IMG/VR virus record: IMGVR_UViG_3300025009_000243
Location: 1-39,223 of that record
Origin: a virus
Direction: 5' to 3' (one strand)
Length of the DNA stretch: 39,223 nt
Shown: positions 32,892 through 39,223 of the stretch, in pieces
Position numbering within the stretch: position 1 is the first letter of the stretch
How the letters are laid out: each line of letters begins with the position of its first letter
The notes under the pieces: model-generated
The model's input: only the letters and a program-made list of their open reading frames with translations
Database searches by the model: none
Told to the model about the DNA's origin: nothing
Translations under genes and position numbers: made by a program

Positions 32892-33116
32892 ATGAAAAAT
32901 AACCCGGTTTCTCTTCAAGCCATTTATAATGTTTTCAGGAAATGTACCAAAAAAGAGCTAAGATATCCTAATTATAACGGATGGGTTTTTGTTGGTTGGG
33001 TTTATTGTAATAATGATAATCTTCCAATTAATACAAAAAGTATGAAATATTCCGTAAGTATTAATGGTAATTTTTTTGAAAATTTTCCTACTAAATTAAT
33101 CACAAATAATCAATAA
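32892..33116 (+). CDS. Unknown small protein
   Basis: 74 residues. Basic N-terminal helix (LQAIYNVFRKCTKKELRY), then an aromatic beta part (NGWVFVGWVYCNND). Not recognised. CAGGAAAATTGGAAT precedes the ATG, 15 bases after the preceding stop. Confidence 0.5.
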   Translation: MKNNPVSLQAIYNVFRKCTKKELRYPNYNGWVFVGWVYCNNDNLPINTKSMKYSVSINGNFFENFPTKLITNNQ

Positions 33117-33140
33117 AATTATCTTTTTATGGAGTCTAAA

Positions 33141-33779
33141 ATGAAAAATATTATCATTCTCGCTCATTCCCCTATAACAGAATCTTGTGTAGAAGAAAAT
33201 ACCCTATTTTATACTCAATGGGGTATAAGTGAAATTGAATCCGAACAGGAAAAAGATGATCTAGTTAGTAAATACGCTTGCAGAGAAATTTATGGTTTTT
33301 ATAATGTTTTTGTATCTATGCGGCGTAGAGTAAAAATTCAAAAAAATTGTGCTTACGATAATGAAATCTTCCTAGATTGGAATATTTTAGATTTTTCCCC
33401 TAATCAATTTGAAGCGGCGAAAATGTGGGATACCGCTTATAGAAACGCAAAAAGTTTACATCCTTTGCATAATAGGATTGTCAAATGGTTTGAGAATATT
33501 GCACAAGCAAAGTTAGAATTTGTAGAATTAAATAAAAAAATTACTCCTGCTGGATTTTTCAAGGATATTCCTTTATATGTTGAATATGGGGAAAGATATC
33601 AAGCTGAATTGAAAAAGCGAAAACTTTTTTCTAAAGCACAAAAAGGATTAGTGGACGAAAAGATTTTAGATGAAATTAAAAAACCATTAAAAGAAGCTTA
33701 CAATCAAGAATATGCAAGCATTATCAAGCGAATTGAAGAGTTAGAAAATCAAATCAAATCGCTTGAGGAAGAAGAATAA
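33141..33779 (+). CDS. Unknown protein with C-terminal coiled coil
   Basis: 212 residues. The start at 33141 follows the shared leader TATGGAGTCTAAAATG; an in-frame ATG at 33129 is the one inside that leader. An alpha/beta N-terminal half with MRRRVKIQKN is followed by long helices. The last 30 residues (YASIIKRIEELENQIKSLEEEE) are a coiled coil, suggesting oligomer formation. Not recognised. Confidence 0.65.
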   Translation: MKNIIILAHSPITESCVEENTLFYTQWGISEIESEQEKDDLVSKYACREIYGFYNVFVSMRRRVKIQKNCAYDNEIFLDWNILDFSPNQFEAAKMWDTAYRNAKSLHPLHNRIVKWFENIAQAKLEFVELNKKITPAGFFKDIPLYVEYGERYQAELKKRKLFSKAQKGLVDEKILDEIKKPLKEAYNQEYASIIKRIEELENQIKSLEEEE

Positions 33780-33807
33780 ACAATAAAAATTTGTAAAATA
33801 TTCCCCA

Positions 33808-33835
33808 TTGACATTTCTCTATTTTTTGCTATAAT
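33808..33835 (+). promoter_or_regulatory. Consensus extended -10 promoter
   Basis: Perfect TTGACA (33808-33813), 16-bp spacer ending TGC, perfect TATAAT (33830-33835). It drives the 33886 gene. TTTGCTATAAT is shared with the promoter at 31784-31811. Confidence 0.85.
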
Positions 33836-33885
33836 ATATAAGACGATAAAAAATAATTAGTAGCAATTCGAAAAGGGAGTCTAAA

Positions 33886-34032
33886 ATGAAAACTATTATT
33901 CTCTTTGATCAAGGCGATTCTATGGAGTTTTGGGGAAATATTGAAATTTGTAAAGATGATCTAGCGGATATCTTTATGATTGTTCAGTATGATTTTTCTG
34001 GACGTATGGTAAATAAAACTTTCTTTGCATAA
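33886..34032 (+). CDS. Small acidic protein
   Basis: 48 residues, acidic (EFWGNIEICKDDLADIF). The AAAAGGGAGTCTAAAATG leader is of the shared type, and it has a consensus promoter 50 bases upstream, so strong early expression is expected. Not recognised. Confidence 0.55.
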   Translation: MKTIILFDQGDSMEFWGNIEICKDDLADIFMIVQYDFSGRMVNKTFFA

Positions 34033-34066
34033 TCTCATAACACATACATAAAAGAGAATTTTTATT

Positions 34067-34288
34067 ATGAATACAACTAAGATCAAAACCATTTTTGAAG
34101 AAGTGTTGGAAAAGGGAATCCCCTACGATTTTCACGCCACTGATTTATATATCCCTTTTACTCCTGATAACATTACTTTGGTACGAAAATATAACATTTT
34201 TTCTACTATTTTTATTTCAGGCATAGATGGTAGTTTGTGGTATGATTTGCCTTTTTGCTATAATTTTCAGTTAGTAGAAAAGAGGTAA
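34067..34288 (+). CDS. Unknown small protein
   Basis: 73 residues. Helical N-terminus (KIKTIFEEVLEKGIPYDFHATDLY), then beta-type strands with ITLVRKYNIFSTIFISG. Not recognised. AAAGAGAATTTTTATT precedes the ATG. Read from the promoter at 33808-33835. Confidence 0.5.
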   Translation: MNTTKIKTIFEEVLEKGIPYDFHATDLYIPFTPDNITLVRKYNIFSTIFISGIDGSLWYDLPFCYNFQLVEKR

Positions 34289-34290
34289 AA

Positions 34291-34353
34291 ATGTCTTATT
34301 TCATTGGCATGGGAAAACGAAAATTGTATGTTATCAAGTTGTGGGTATCTTAA
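34291..34353 (+). CDS. Twenty-residue micropeptide (candidate)
   Basis: MSYFIGMGKRKLYVIKLWVS, basic and hydrophobic. GAAAAGAGGTAAAA precedes the ATG at good spacing, two bases after the preceding stop. It may be a real micropeptide or a degraded gene; nothing else supports it. Confidence 0.35.
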   Translation: MSYFIGMGKRKLYVIKLWVS

Positions 34354-34369
34354 TTCTAAAAATTGCTTA

Positions 34370-34398
34370 TTGACTTTAAAAAGATTATCGTTTATAAT
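34370..34398 (+). promoter_or_regulatory. Promoter for the 34440 gene
   Basis: TTGACT (34370-34375), 17-bp spacer, TATAAT (34393-34398). ATG follows 42 bases later. Confidence 0.7.
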
Positions 34399-34439
34399 TT
34401 GAGTATAAGCATAACAGATGCAAAACAGGAGATAACAAA

Positions 34440-34772
34440 ATGTATCCTCAATATAACACTAAAGAAAATTTTGAAAAATTAGTTGAAAAAGGCGACATTG
34501 TTCAATGTCCGAAATGTGGACAATATAACGCTTATGCCTATATGGATGTAAACATTGACACAAATACTGGTTTGCGTTTGACTCCTGAAGATGGAGTCAA
34601 AGATGGGGGAGAATCATATACCGATGATGAAATCTTAACGAATTGGCCTGATGTATATCCTATTTCTGTTTGTTCTGGTATGGGGGAATGGACTTGCGGA
34701 AATTGTACGACTCCCTGGATGGACGTAGATAGTCCGTTGAATAGTCCTTGTTATACTCATTCTGAGGATTAA
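34440..34772 (+). CDS. Zn-ribbon protein
   Basis: 110 residues. Two Cys pairs, CPKCGQ near residue 23 and CGNCTTPW near residue 87, would hold one zinc across a long acidic insertion with many Asp and Glu. Not recognised; the acidic loop may contact a basic host partner. Aligns in style with the other Zn-ribbon proteins of this region. CAGGAGATAACAAA precedes the ATG. Confidence 0.6.
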   Translation: MYPQYNTKENFEKLVEKGDIVQCPKCGQYNAYAYMDVNIDTNTGLRLTPEDGVKDGGESYTDDEILTNWPDVYPISVCSGMGEWTCGNCTTPWMDVDSPLNSPCYTHSED

Positions 34773-34818
34773 TTTATCATAAAAATTGACTTTTATTTGC
34801 AAAGAATAGGAGAATAAA

Positions 34819-35118
34819 ATGCCTACTCGTGATATCAATCAATGGCCCTATAACGGTAATGATGGAATGACGGCAAATTTTAAAGCCAATAATGGACTAT
34901 GGGTAGAAACTACTGAAAAAACTTTTTATGATCAATTGGGGTGTGTTCCTCCTAAGGCTATGAAGGGTAACGCGTTTGCCGTAGGTGAATGTTATTCGGG
35001 AAATTCTTATGCTATGTTCGTAGAAGTTGACGAAAGATTTTTTGGAAAAATTTGTGGAATTTTGACTTTCAATCCTGCTAAGTACACTGAGGAAATTAAA
35101 AATCAGTTTGGAATGTAG
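34819..35118 (+). CDS. Unknown protein
   Basis: 99 residues, mixed fold, with a Gly/Asn-rich N-terminus (QWPYNGNDGMTANFKANNG) and beta-type centre (FAVGECYSGNSYAMFVEVD). Cys residues are single, so there is no Zn ribbon. Not recognised. ATAGGAGAATAAA precedes the ATG. Confidence 0.55.
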   Translation: MPTRDINQWPYNGNDGMTANFKANNGLWVETTEKTFYDQLGCVPPKAMKGNAFAVGECYSGNSYAMFVEVDERFFGKICGILTFNPAKYTEEIKNQFGM

Positions 35119-35154
35119 TAAGAATAAAACCTTGTTTTTATGGAGATAATAACT

Positions 35155-35742
35155 ATGAAATGCCCTTCTTGCAAGTCTGAATTGATTGTATCTGGACAAG
35201 CACGATTAGAAACTGTATGTGAACATGTTTCTAATCCTAATGGAATTCCATCATTGAAGGATAAATATATTTGCTCGGATATTGATTGTGAAACACATAA
35301 CTATGGTGTATGTTGGAATTCTGGTGGTGAAAAATATTCGGAATATCCTGACAATTCTATTTATGCGGATAACAATGACGCTCCTTTTGGCAGTTTTCAA
35401 AGAAAGCTAAACATAGAAATTTACAAGGATGATGAAAATATTTCTTGGAATTTTGGGAAATATTGTTTAGAATTGGATTGAAAATACAGATCAGATGAAG
35501 ATGGAAATATTCTTTCTCGAAAGCCCTCTTTCAAGTTGTGGATTGATCACACTCTTTATGTCTCTGGAATTCGCATGTTATTTTTTACATTGAAACATCA
35601 TTACAATAGATTTTATGATGATCAAGAAAAAGATTTTGAATATCCTCAATACGATTGGCAAAAAAAGGATTGGTGGCGGTGGATTGCACCTTTTATTTTG
35701 AGAATTATTGACAGAAAAAATTATCTAAAGTCTGTTCAATAA
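35155..35742 (+). pseudogene. Zn-ribbon protein interrupted by an in-frame TGA
   Basis: The ATG at 35155 follows the leader TATGGAGATAATAACT and opens a 108-residue product: a Zn ribbon (CPSCKSEL; later CEH and CSDIDCETHNYGVCW). At 35479-35481 a TGA interrupts the frame, which then stays open in the same frame for 87 codons to 35742 with protein-like sequence (KYRSDEDGNILSRKPSF, then DWWRWIAPFILRIID, possibly membrane-associated). No ribosome site precedes the second half; its first usable start is a GTG at 35536. One base change (TGG to TGA) could explain it. Readthrough is the other option. Confidence 0.6.
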
Positions 35743-35762
35743 AAGCACATTTTTATTTACTA

Positions 35763-35790
35763 TTGACAAATTTAAAAATTCTGTTATAAA
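35763..35790 (+). promoter_or_regulatory. Extended -10 promoter
   Basis: TTGACA (35763-35768), 16-bp spacer ending TGT, TATAAA (35785-35790). The ATG of the small membrane protein is only 13 bases further on, so the transcript would be almost leaderless, with AGAGGG as the only ribosome site. Confidence 0.7.
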
Positions 35791-35802
35791 TTTAGAGGGC
35801 AT

Positions 35803-35976
35803 ATGGAAAATAGCATTTCTAATAATAGCACGAACGATAACAGCAAAGTTGAAAACAATCAAGATACAATTATAAATAACAAAAAGGAAGAAAAAACACA
35901 AATATCTTTAGGCATAGTGGATTGGATTTTGATTGGAATCGGATTGCTTCTTATGTTTATACAAATGTTTAAATAA
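35803..35976 (+). CDS. Tail-anchored small membrane protein
   Basis: 57 residues. A polar Asn/Ser/Lys-rich N-terminal half and a C-terminal transmembrane helix (about residues 38-56, VDWILIGIGLLLMFIQMF). The topology is that of a tail-anchored protein with its soluble part in the cytoplasm. Its own promoter sits 13 bases upstream. Function unknown. Confidence 0.55.
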   Translation: MENSISNNSTNDNSKVENNQDTIINNKKEEKTQISLGIVDWILIGIGLLLMFIQMFK

Positions 35977-36015
35977 TGAAATTTGATTTTTATTCTATCA
36001 GAGGATGATTGTAAG

Positions 36016-36255
36016 ATGTTTCAAATTTCTTACTCTTCTCAGAATGGTTTAAAATATGATCGGTCTGTTAAGAAACAAATGACAGAAGAAGAAAAACAAA
36101 TTTTCGAATATGCTTGCGTTGCCTATAGTTTTGTGATTTATAATCAAGGTTGGAAAACCTATAGAGAATTCGCAGAAGAAATTCGAAAATATTATGATGA
36201 AAGTGTTCCTGAGAATAAGCGGGTTTGTGAAGTTTTAGAGAAATATTCTGTATAA
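36016..36255 (+). CDS. Unknown helical protein
   Basis: 79 residues from the ATG at 36016, with CAGAGGATG upstream; an earlier in-frame start at 35983 has no ribosome site. Predicted helical (MTEEEKQIFEYACVAYSFVIY; YREFAEEIRKYYDES). Acidic/basic mix, no Zn motif. Not recognised. Confidence 0.55.
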   Translation: MFQISYSSQNGLKYDRSVKKQMTEEEKQIFEYACVAYSFVIYNQGWKTYREFAEEIRKYYDESVPENKRVCEVLEKYSV

Positions 36256-36263
36256 CGGGAGAA

Positions 36264-36512
36264 ATGAAAATGGACATTCCTAATCTTGTTAAAATTGATT
36301 CTATAATAATTGTTGATTTATCACTTCTGCCTGAAATTATTTATATACCTGAAAATAGAGGGCTATCTAATCAACAATTTATTAATATTGTAAAATCATT
36401 GGGAAAAAATAAAGAAGATTCTATTCCTGCCTTGACTTTCATTAGATTTGTATTAGGCGCAAACCTTGATGAAGCACGAGCGATTCTTAATGAAATTAAA
36501 GGAAGGGAATAA
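36264..36512 (+). CDS. Unknown small protein, weakly L7/L12-like end
   Basis: 82 residues (alternative start at 36270). The C-terminal part, ALTFIRFVLGANLDEARAILNEI, resembles the helix-turn-helix end of ribosomal protein L7/L12-type domains (xLGLxEAKxxVE). This is a faint similarity and could be chance. CGGGAGAA precedes the ATG, eight bases after the preceding stop. Confidence 0.5.
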   Translation: MKMDIPNLVKIDSIIIVDLSLLPEIIYIPENRGLSNQQFINIVKSLGKNKEDSIPALTFIRFVLGANLDEARAILNEIKGRE

Positions 36513-36513
36513 A

Positions 36514-36765
36514 ATGATTATCAAAGTAAATGGTCGTCAATCTAATGAATATTTGATTTTAGGGTTTCAAACAAATCCTGATAAAATTTTCGAAGATATT
36601 ACACGGACAATAAATTTTTGGAAACCCACAAAGGCTAAAAGTTGTACTGTTTTTGACTTGAAGCATACTGATTATCATGGAAATTTAGCAGATCATATAA
36701 CAGGATATGGAGAATTTAAGGTAAGATATTTTACAACTAAAAAAGAGGGCGCAACTTTACTATAA
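36514..36765 (+). CDS. Unknown small protein
   Basis: 83 residues from the ATG at 36514, with GGAAGGGAATAAA upstream, one base after the preceding stop. Beta-rich with basic residues (MIIKVNGRQSNEYLILGF; GEFKVRYFTTKKEG). Not recognised. Probably co-translated with the preceding gene. Confidence 0.55.
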   Translation: MIIKVNGRQSNEYLILGFQTNPDKIFEDITRTINFWKPTKAKSCTVFDLKHTDYHGNLADHITGYGEFKVRYFTTKKEGATLL

Positions 36766-36777
36766 AGGATATAACAG

Positions 36778-36945
36778 ATGAAAAAGACTGTTTGGCAAGT
36801 CTGGAAAGAAGATGAAAAAGGAAATGAAACAGAAGTTTTATTTACTGGTAGTAAAACAAATGCTATGAAATATTATAAGAAAAATGGCGGTAGCAAGGTT
36901 GGATTGCATGTTGGATATGAAATTGATATGAGTGACGACGAATAG
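36778..36945 (+). CDS. Small basic protein, unknown
   Basis: 55 residues: strand (TVWQVWKEDEKGNETEVLF), helix (KTNAMKYYKKNGG) and strand (KVGLHVGYEI), then an acidic tail. AAAGGATATAACAG precedes the ATG. A plausible compact domain, not recognised. Twelve bases after the preceding stop. Confidence 0.5.
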   Translation: MKKTVWQVWKEDEKGNETEVLFTGSKTNAMKYYKKNGGSKVGLHVGYEIDMSDDE

Positions 36946-36957
36946 GAGATTTAAAAC

Positions 36958-37311
36958 ATGTGTACTTGGCATAAAATCAATGTAGAAAAGATAGCTGAAA
37001 TTTCCACTCTTATTATTTCAAATCAAATGGATGAATTTTGGAATTTAATGGAAGAAAATTCTGGAATGAAACAAATTAAAGATGGTGAATGTGAATATTT
37101 TCCAAAAGAATTTCATTGGGAAATGGGATGGAAATGTAATTTTCCTTTAGAAAATCATAAATATTATCTTGGCTATACTCTTGAAGATGATACGGTTTTT
37201 ACATTTTTATACGATGAAGATCAAAATAATGCCCCCGCTTTTTGGCTAGATAACTGGACTTTGGTTGAGCCTGATTATTGGGCAGAAATTGAAAAACCTA
37301 ATATTAAATAA
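36958..37311 (+). CDS. Unknown acidic, Trp-rich protein
   Basis: 117 residues, acidic, with many Trp and Phe (CTWHKINVEK; FHWEMGWKCNFPLENHKYY; DNWTLVEPDYW). Net negative charge is marked. Not recognised. AGGAGATTTAAAAC precedes the ATG. An acidic surface could mimic nucleic acid, but that is speculation. Confidence 0.6.
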   Translation: MCTWHKINVEKIAEISTLIISNQMDEFWNLMEENSGMKQIKDGECEYFPKEFHWEMGWKCNFPLENHKYYLGYTLEDDTVFTFLYDEDQNNAPAFWLDNWTLVEPDYWAEIEKPNIK

Positions 37312-37346
37312 AAGGATATTTTTATTTAGATAACAGTGAGGTTAAA

Positions 37347-37733
37347 ATGACTGATAACATTACTCCATTTGAACGCATGATTAACGCAGTAAAGAAAGTC
37401 GGATATACCCCATTAGAAGAAATTTTTGGTGAAGATGGGGCGCATGGTTTTATGTATTGCAACAAAGATGTTATTTTTTATATCGGTGAACCTACTGGAA
37501 TGGAATGGTACTGGAAATTAGATGGTAAAATCGCCGTAGACAATAATAAAAGTTTTAACAAGTGGAGTCAAGTGCCTTTTTATGTTTGGTTGCCAGAGTC
37601 GGACGATGAAGCAAACAGAATTATTGAAGCAATTTGTTTTCTTTCAACAAATAAAGGATATGAATTATCTAACGAATATGGCGAGTGCCATAAGAAGTTT
37701 GGGTTCGATATACCTAATCCTCAAATAAAATAG
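37347..37733 (+). CDS. Unknown protein
   Basis: 128 residues. N-terminal helix (FERMINAVKKVGYTPLEEIFG), Trp/Tyr-rich centre (GMEWYWKLDGKIAVDN) and C-terminal helix. Not recognised. AGTGAGGTTAAA precedes the ATG. Ends 25 bases before the next promoter. Confidence 0.55.
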   Translation: MTDNITPFERMINAVKKVGYTPLEEIFGEDGAHGFMYCNKDVIFYIGEPTGMEWYWKLDGKIAVDNNKSFNKWSQVPFYVWLPESDDEANRIIEAICFLSTNKGYELSNEYGECHKKFGFDIPNPQIK

Positions 37734-37757
37734 TGAATTTATTCAAAATATTGCCAG

Positions 37758-37786
37758 TTGAAAAATAAACAATAATCGTTTATAAT
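37758..37786 (+). promoter_or_regulatory. Promoter for the 37826 gene
   Basis: TTGAAA (37758-37763), 17-bp spacer, TATAAT (37781-37786). Confidence 0.65.
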
Positions 37787-37825
37787 ATAACAGTAATGAT
37801 CAAACATAGATAAATTCTTGATTTT

Positions 37826-38341
37826 ATGAAACATAACATCTTTACTTTCAAAAATAATATGCTTTACTGTTGGCGATTGGGGCCAATGAATGCACAAAAG
37901 CAAATTCATTACAGTAAAGATGTTGCAACTCCAGCCGGGAGAGGAACACATAAACCCCCTATTGCTCGTGGCATATGGGCTTTTCCTTATCCTCATTATG
38001 ATCTTTTCTTTTGTTGGCATCAATGGAAAAGACATTTGCCAAAGAAGTATCAGAATCCTGAAACCTTAGAAGATTGTGACATTCAAGAAAAATTATTGAA
38101 AGAAATTCGTAAAAAATTCAAACCCTCAACGTTTTATGCAAGCGGATTTTATAGTCATATTTTTCCAAATAAACGTGTGGATTGGGATGAATGGTATTAT
38201 TGGGAATCTGTAAGAGATTGGGCGAATGTGGCAAAAGGCGAATTGATTTCACATTGGAGAGATAGTAATACTGTATGTATAGTAAGTTATGGTAAAGATC
38301 ATCTAGAAATTTTTGTTCCGAATTATGGGATAAAGGGATAA
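37826..38341 (+). CDS. Unknown protein with RGIWAFP motif
   Basis: 171 residues, basic and unusually rich in Trp, His and Tyr. The N-terminal segment GTHKPPIARGIWAFPYPHYD reminds me of a phage/bacterial family with an RRGIYAFP motif of unknown function, without certainty. The C-terminal half has WYYWESVRDWANVAK and a beta end (IVSYGKDHLEIFVP). Ribosome site is poor. Read from the promoter 40 bases upstream. Could be an enzyme-like accessory protein; no catalytic motif known to me. Confidence 0.55.
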   Translation: MKHNIFTFKNNMLYCWRLGPMNAQKQIHYSKDVATPAGRGTHKPPIARGIWAFPYPHYDLFFCWHQWKRHLPKKYQNPETLEDCDIQEKLLKEIRKKFKPSTFYASGFYSHIFPNKRVDWDEWYYWESVRDWANVAKGELISHWRDSNTVCIVSYGKDHLEIFVPNYGIKG

Positions 38342-38366
38342 AATAATTCTTTTATGGAGAAATAAA

Positions 38367-38564
38367 ATGAAAACAGAAAAAGAAATTCGAAAAATGTATG
38401 ATAAAATTCAAGATGAATTTTGTGATCTTGAAGCAACGTCAAGATTTTATGGCTATAACACTCTATCATATTCTTTAAAAGAAGAATATAAACGCTTAGA
38501 ATATGAAATGCTTATTTTACAAGAGATTTTGGAAATAGACGATGACGAAGAAGAGGAAAACTAA
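38367..38564 (+). CDS. Small coiled-coil protein
   Basis: 65 residues, almost entirely helical with heptad-like spacing (EIRKMYDKIQDEFCDLEATS; YKRLEYEMLILQEILE) and an acidic tail (DDDEEEEN). Leader TATGGAGAAATAAA. Probably dimeric or a partner of another protein. Not recognised. Confidence 0.55.
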   Translation: MKTEKEIRKMYDKIQDEFCDLEATSRFYGYNTLSYSLKEEYKRLEYEMLILQEILEIDDDEEEEN

Positions 38565-38565
38565 A

Positions 38566-38799
38566 ATGAAATATACTTTTCATCTAATCGATAACACGAA
38601 AGATCATATTGAATTTCAGGTATGGGATAGCCATACCGCAGAAGTGATTTTTGAATATGAAGATGAAGATTTTGAAGAAGTAGGTTTTTCTCTCTGGCAA
38701 TTAGGCTATATGGATCATGGAGAAGATATCAGAGGATTGAAAAAGTATCTAGTTGCCGCAGGATTTATTAACGAAAGCGATACACTTGCGATTGAATAA
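38566..38799 (+). CDS. Unknown acidic protein
   Basis: 77 residues from the ATG at 38566, one base after the preceding stop, with GAGGAAAACTAAA upstream. Strongly acidic centre (FEYEDEDFEEVGF) between beta-type strands and a C-terminal helix. Not recognised. Confidence 0.5.
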   Translation: MKYTFHLIDNTKDHIEFQVWDSHTAEVIFEYEDEDFEEVGFSLWQLGYMDHGEDIRGLKKYLVAAGFINESDTLAIE

Positions 38800-38809
38800 G
38801 GAGTCAAAA

Positions 38810-39076
38810 ATGGAAACAGAAATTTACTCTTTCGAATTCGACAATAACGATAAAGATAGCATGAACAGTTTTCAAAATTTGATGGATTTCCTTGCGGATG
38901 AAATGAATCAGGAAATTGAAAAATTGGCAAATGAATTAGGAATTTCTATCGATTGTGCTAGTAGTATTCTTTATTTGCGTAGTCGCTCTCGCTGGACGCA
39001 AGAAAATGAAGATATGTTGATTTCTTTAGATAAGAGCGATCAACCTCTTCCAAATGTTTATAGTGGAGAATTATAA
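38810..39076 (+). CDS. Unknown acidic protein
   Basis: 88 residues from the ATG at 38810, preceded by AATAAGGAGTCAAAAATG, a variant of the shared leader. Acidic helical N-terminal half (MDFLADEMNQEIEKLANELG) with a possible short helix-turn-helix (IDCASSILYLRSR). Not recognised. Confidence 0.55.
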   Translation: METEIYSFEFDNNDKDSMNSFQNLMDFLADEMNQEIEKLANELGISIDCASSILYLRSRSRWTQENEDMLISLDKSDQPLPNVYSGEL

Positions 39077-39125
39077 AAGTTTTCTTTTATCGGGATATAA
39101 AATAACTGTTTCATAAGGAATGAAA

Positions 39126-39223
39126 ATGAAGATAGATAAGGCCGAAAAGAGGGATAATAAACGAAATAAACAGCAACATGGTATGCGCGTGGATAATAGA
39201 AGCATTTTTGTTATTCAGGAAAC
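39126..39223 (+). CDS. Basic protein, cut by the window end
   Basis: Only 32 codons are visible: MKIDKAEKRDNKRNKQQHG then MRVDNRSIFVIQE. The start region is Lys/Arg/Asn-rich. AAGGAATGAAA precedes the ATG. Product unknown. Confidence 0.45.
   Translation, partial: MKIDKAEKRDNKRNKQQHGMRVDNRSIFVIQE

Noticed and set aside
35155-35742. Genome-wide recoding of TGA as an amino acid
   Set aside because: All other genes are intact with TGG for Trp, and several end properly in TGA (for example 28573 and 29308), so one internal TGA is a local event.

Overview
The window looks like part of an AT-rich tailed-phage genome (or an integrated or plasmid-like phage). It carries a complete HK97-type head module: terminase large subunit, portal, protease-scaffold, major capsid protein and capsid accessory proteins. 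It also carries a multisubunit-type RNA polymerase fold, a replication-initiator-like gene next to iterons, and a long run of small orphan genes typical of a phage early or host-takeover region. No integrase, lysis gene, tRNA, rRNA or CRISPR array was recognised. The head proteins resemble families I know from phages of Gram-positive bacteria (XkdF-like protease, GRGGT-type domain, terminase-adjacent Zn protein). Strong AGGAG ribosome sites and TTGACA/TATAAT promoters fit a bacterial host. The host itself cannot be fixed from sequence alone. A GC-rich two-gene island may point to exchange with a GC-rich host or phage.

Layout. (1) 1-10.7 kb, minus strand: capsid protein, decoration proteins, protease-scaffold, a ferritin-like small protein, portal, large terminase, terminase-adjacent protein and metallophosphoesterase, transcribed towards position 1 and closed by a hairpin at 3-40. 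(2) 10.9-12.5 kb, minus: a GC-rich island with an unknown protein and a PKD-like plus leucine-rich-repeat protein, in strong contrast to the AT-rich flanks. (3) 12.5-19.2 kb, minus: a structural protein, an HU-like protein, two paralogous Zn-ribbon proteins, a 928-residue DxDGD RNA polymerase, a GIY-YIG nuclease and a Zn-ribbon protein. (4) 19.2-19.5 kb: divergent intergenic region. (5) 19.5-20.4 kb, plus: winged-helix initiator-like gene, hairpin and five 21-bp iterons (candidate origin). (6) 20.4-22.8 kb: noncoding, strongly strand-asymmetric and repeat-rich, ending in a promoter and a structured leader of about 450 nt. (7) 22.8-26.6 kb, plus: GHKL ATPase-zincin fusion, Zn-finger protein and small genes, each with a stereotyped GGAGTCTARAATG start and followed by hairpins. 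(8) 26.6-27.4 kb: noncoding region with motifs shared with region 6. (9) 27.4-39.2 kb, plus: about 30 short, mostly unrecognised genes, many led by consensus promoters with a 16-17 bp spacer. These include an orphan HicA-like protein, Zn-ribbon microproteins, small membrane proteins and a roughly 240-nt candidate noncoding RNA with its own promoter, interlocked helices and a terminator.

How it may work together (inference). Host RNA polymerase would read the rightward early genes from the consensus promoters. The phage polymerase could then serve a later gene class, perhaps the leftward head genes. The repeated GGAGTCTARAATG leader, the AAAATTT inverted repeats and an antisense copy of the leader suggest coordinated post-transcriptional or operator control of the early genes. 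The best candidates for undescribed biology are the structured RNA at 31818-32056, the leader/anti-leader pair, the GHKL-zincin protein and the polymerase.
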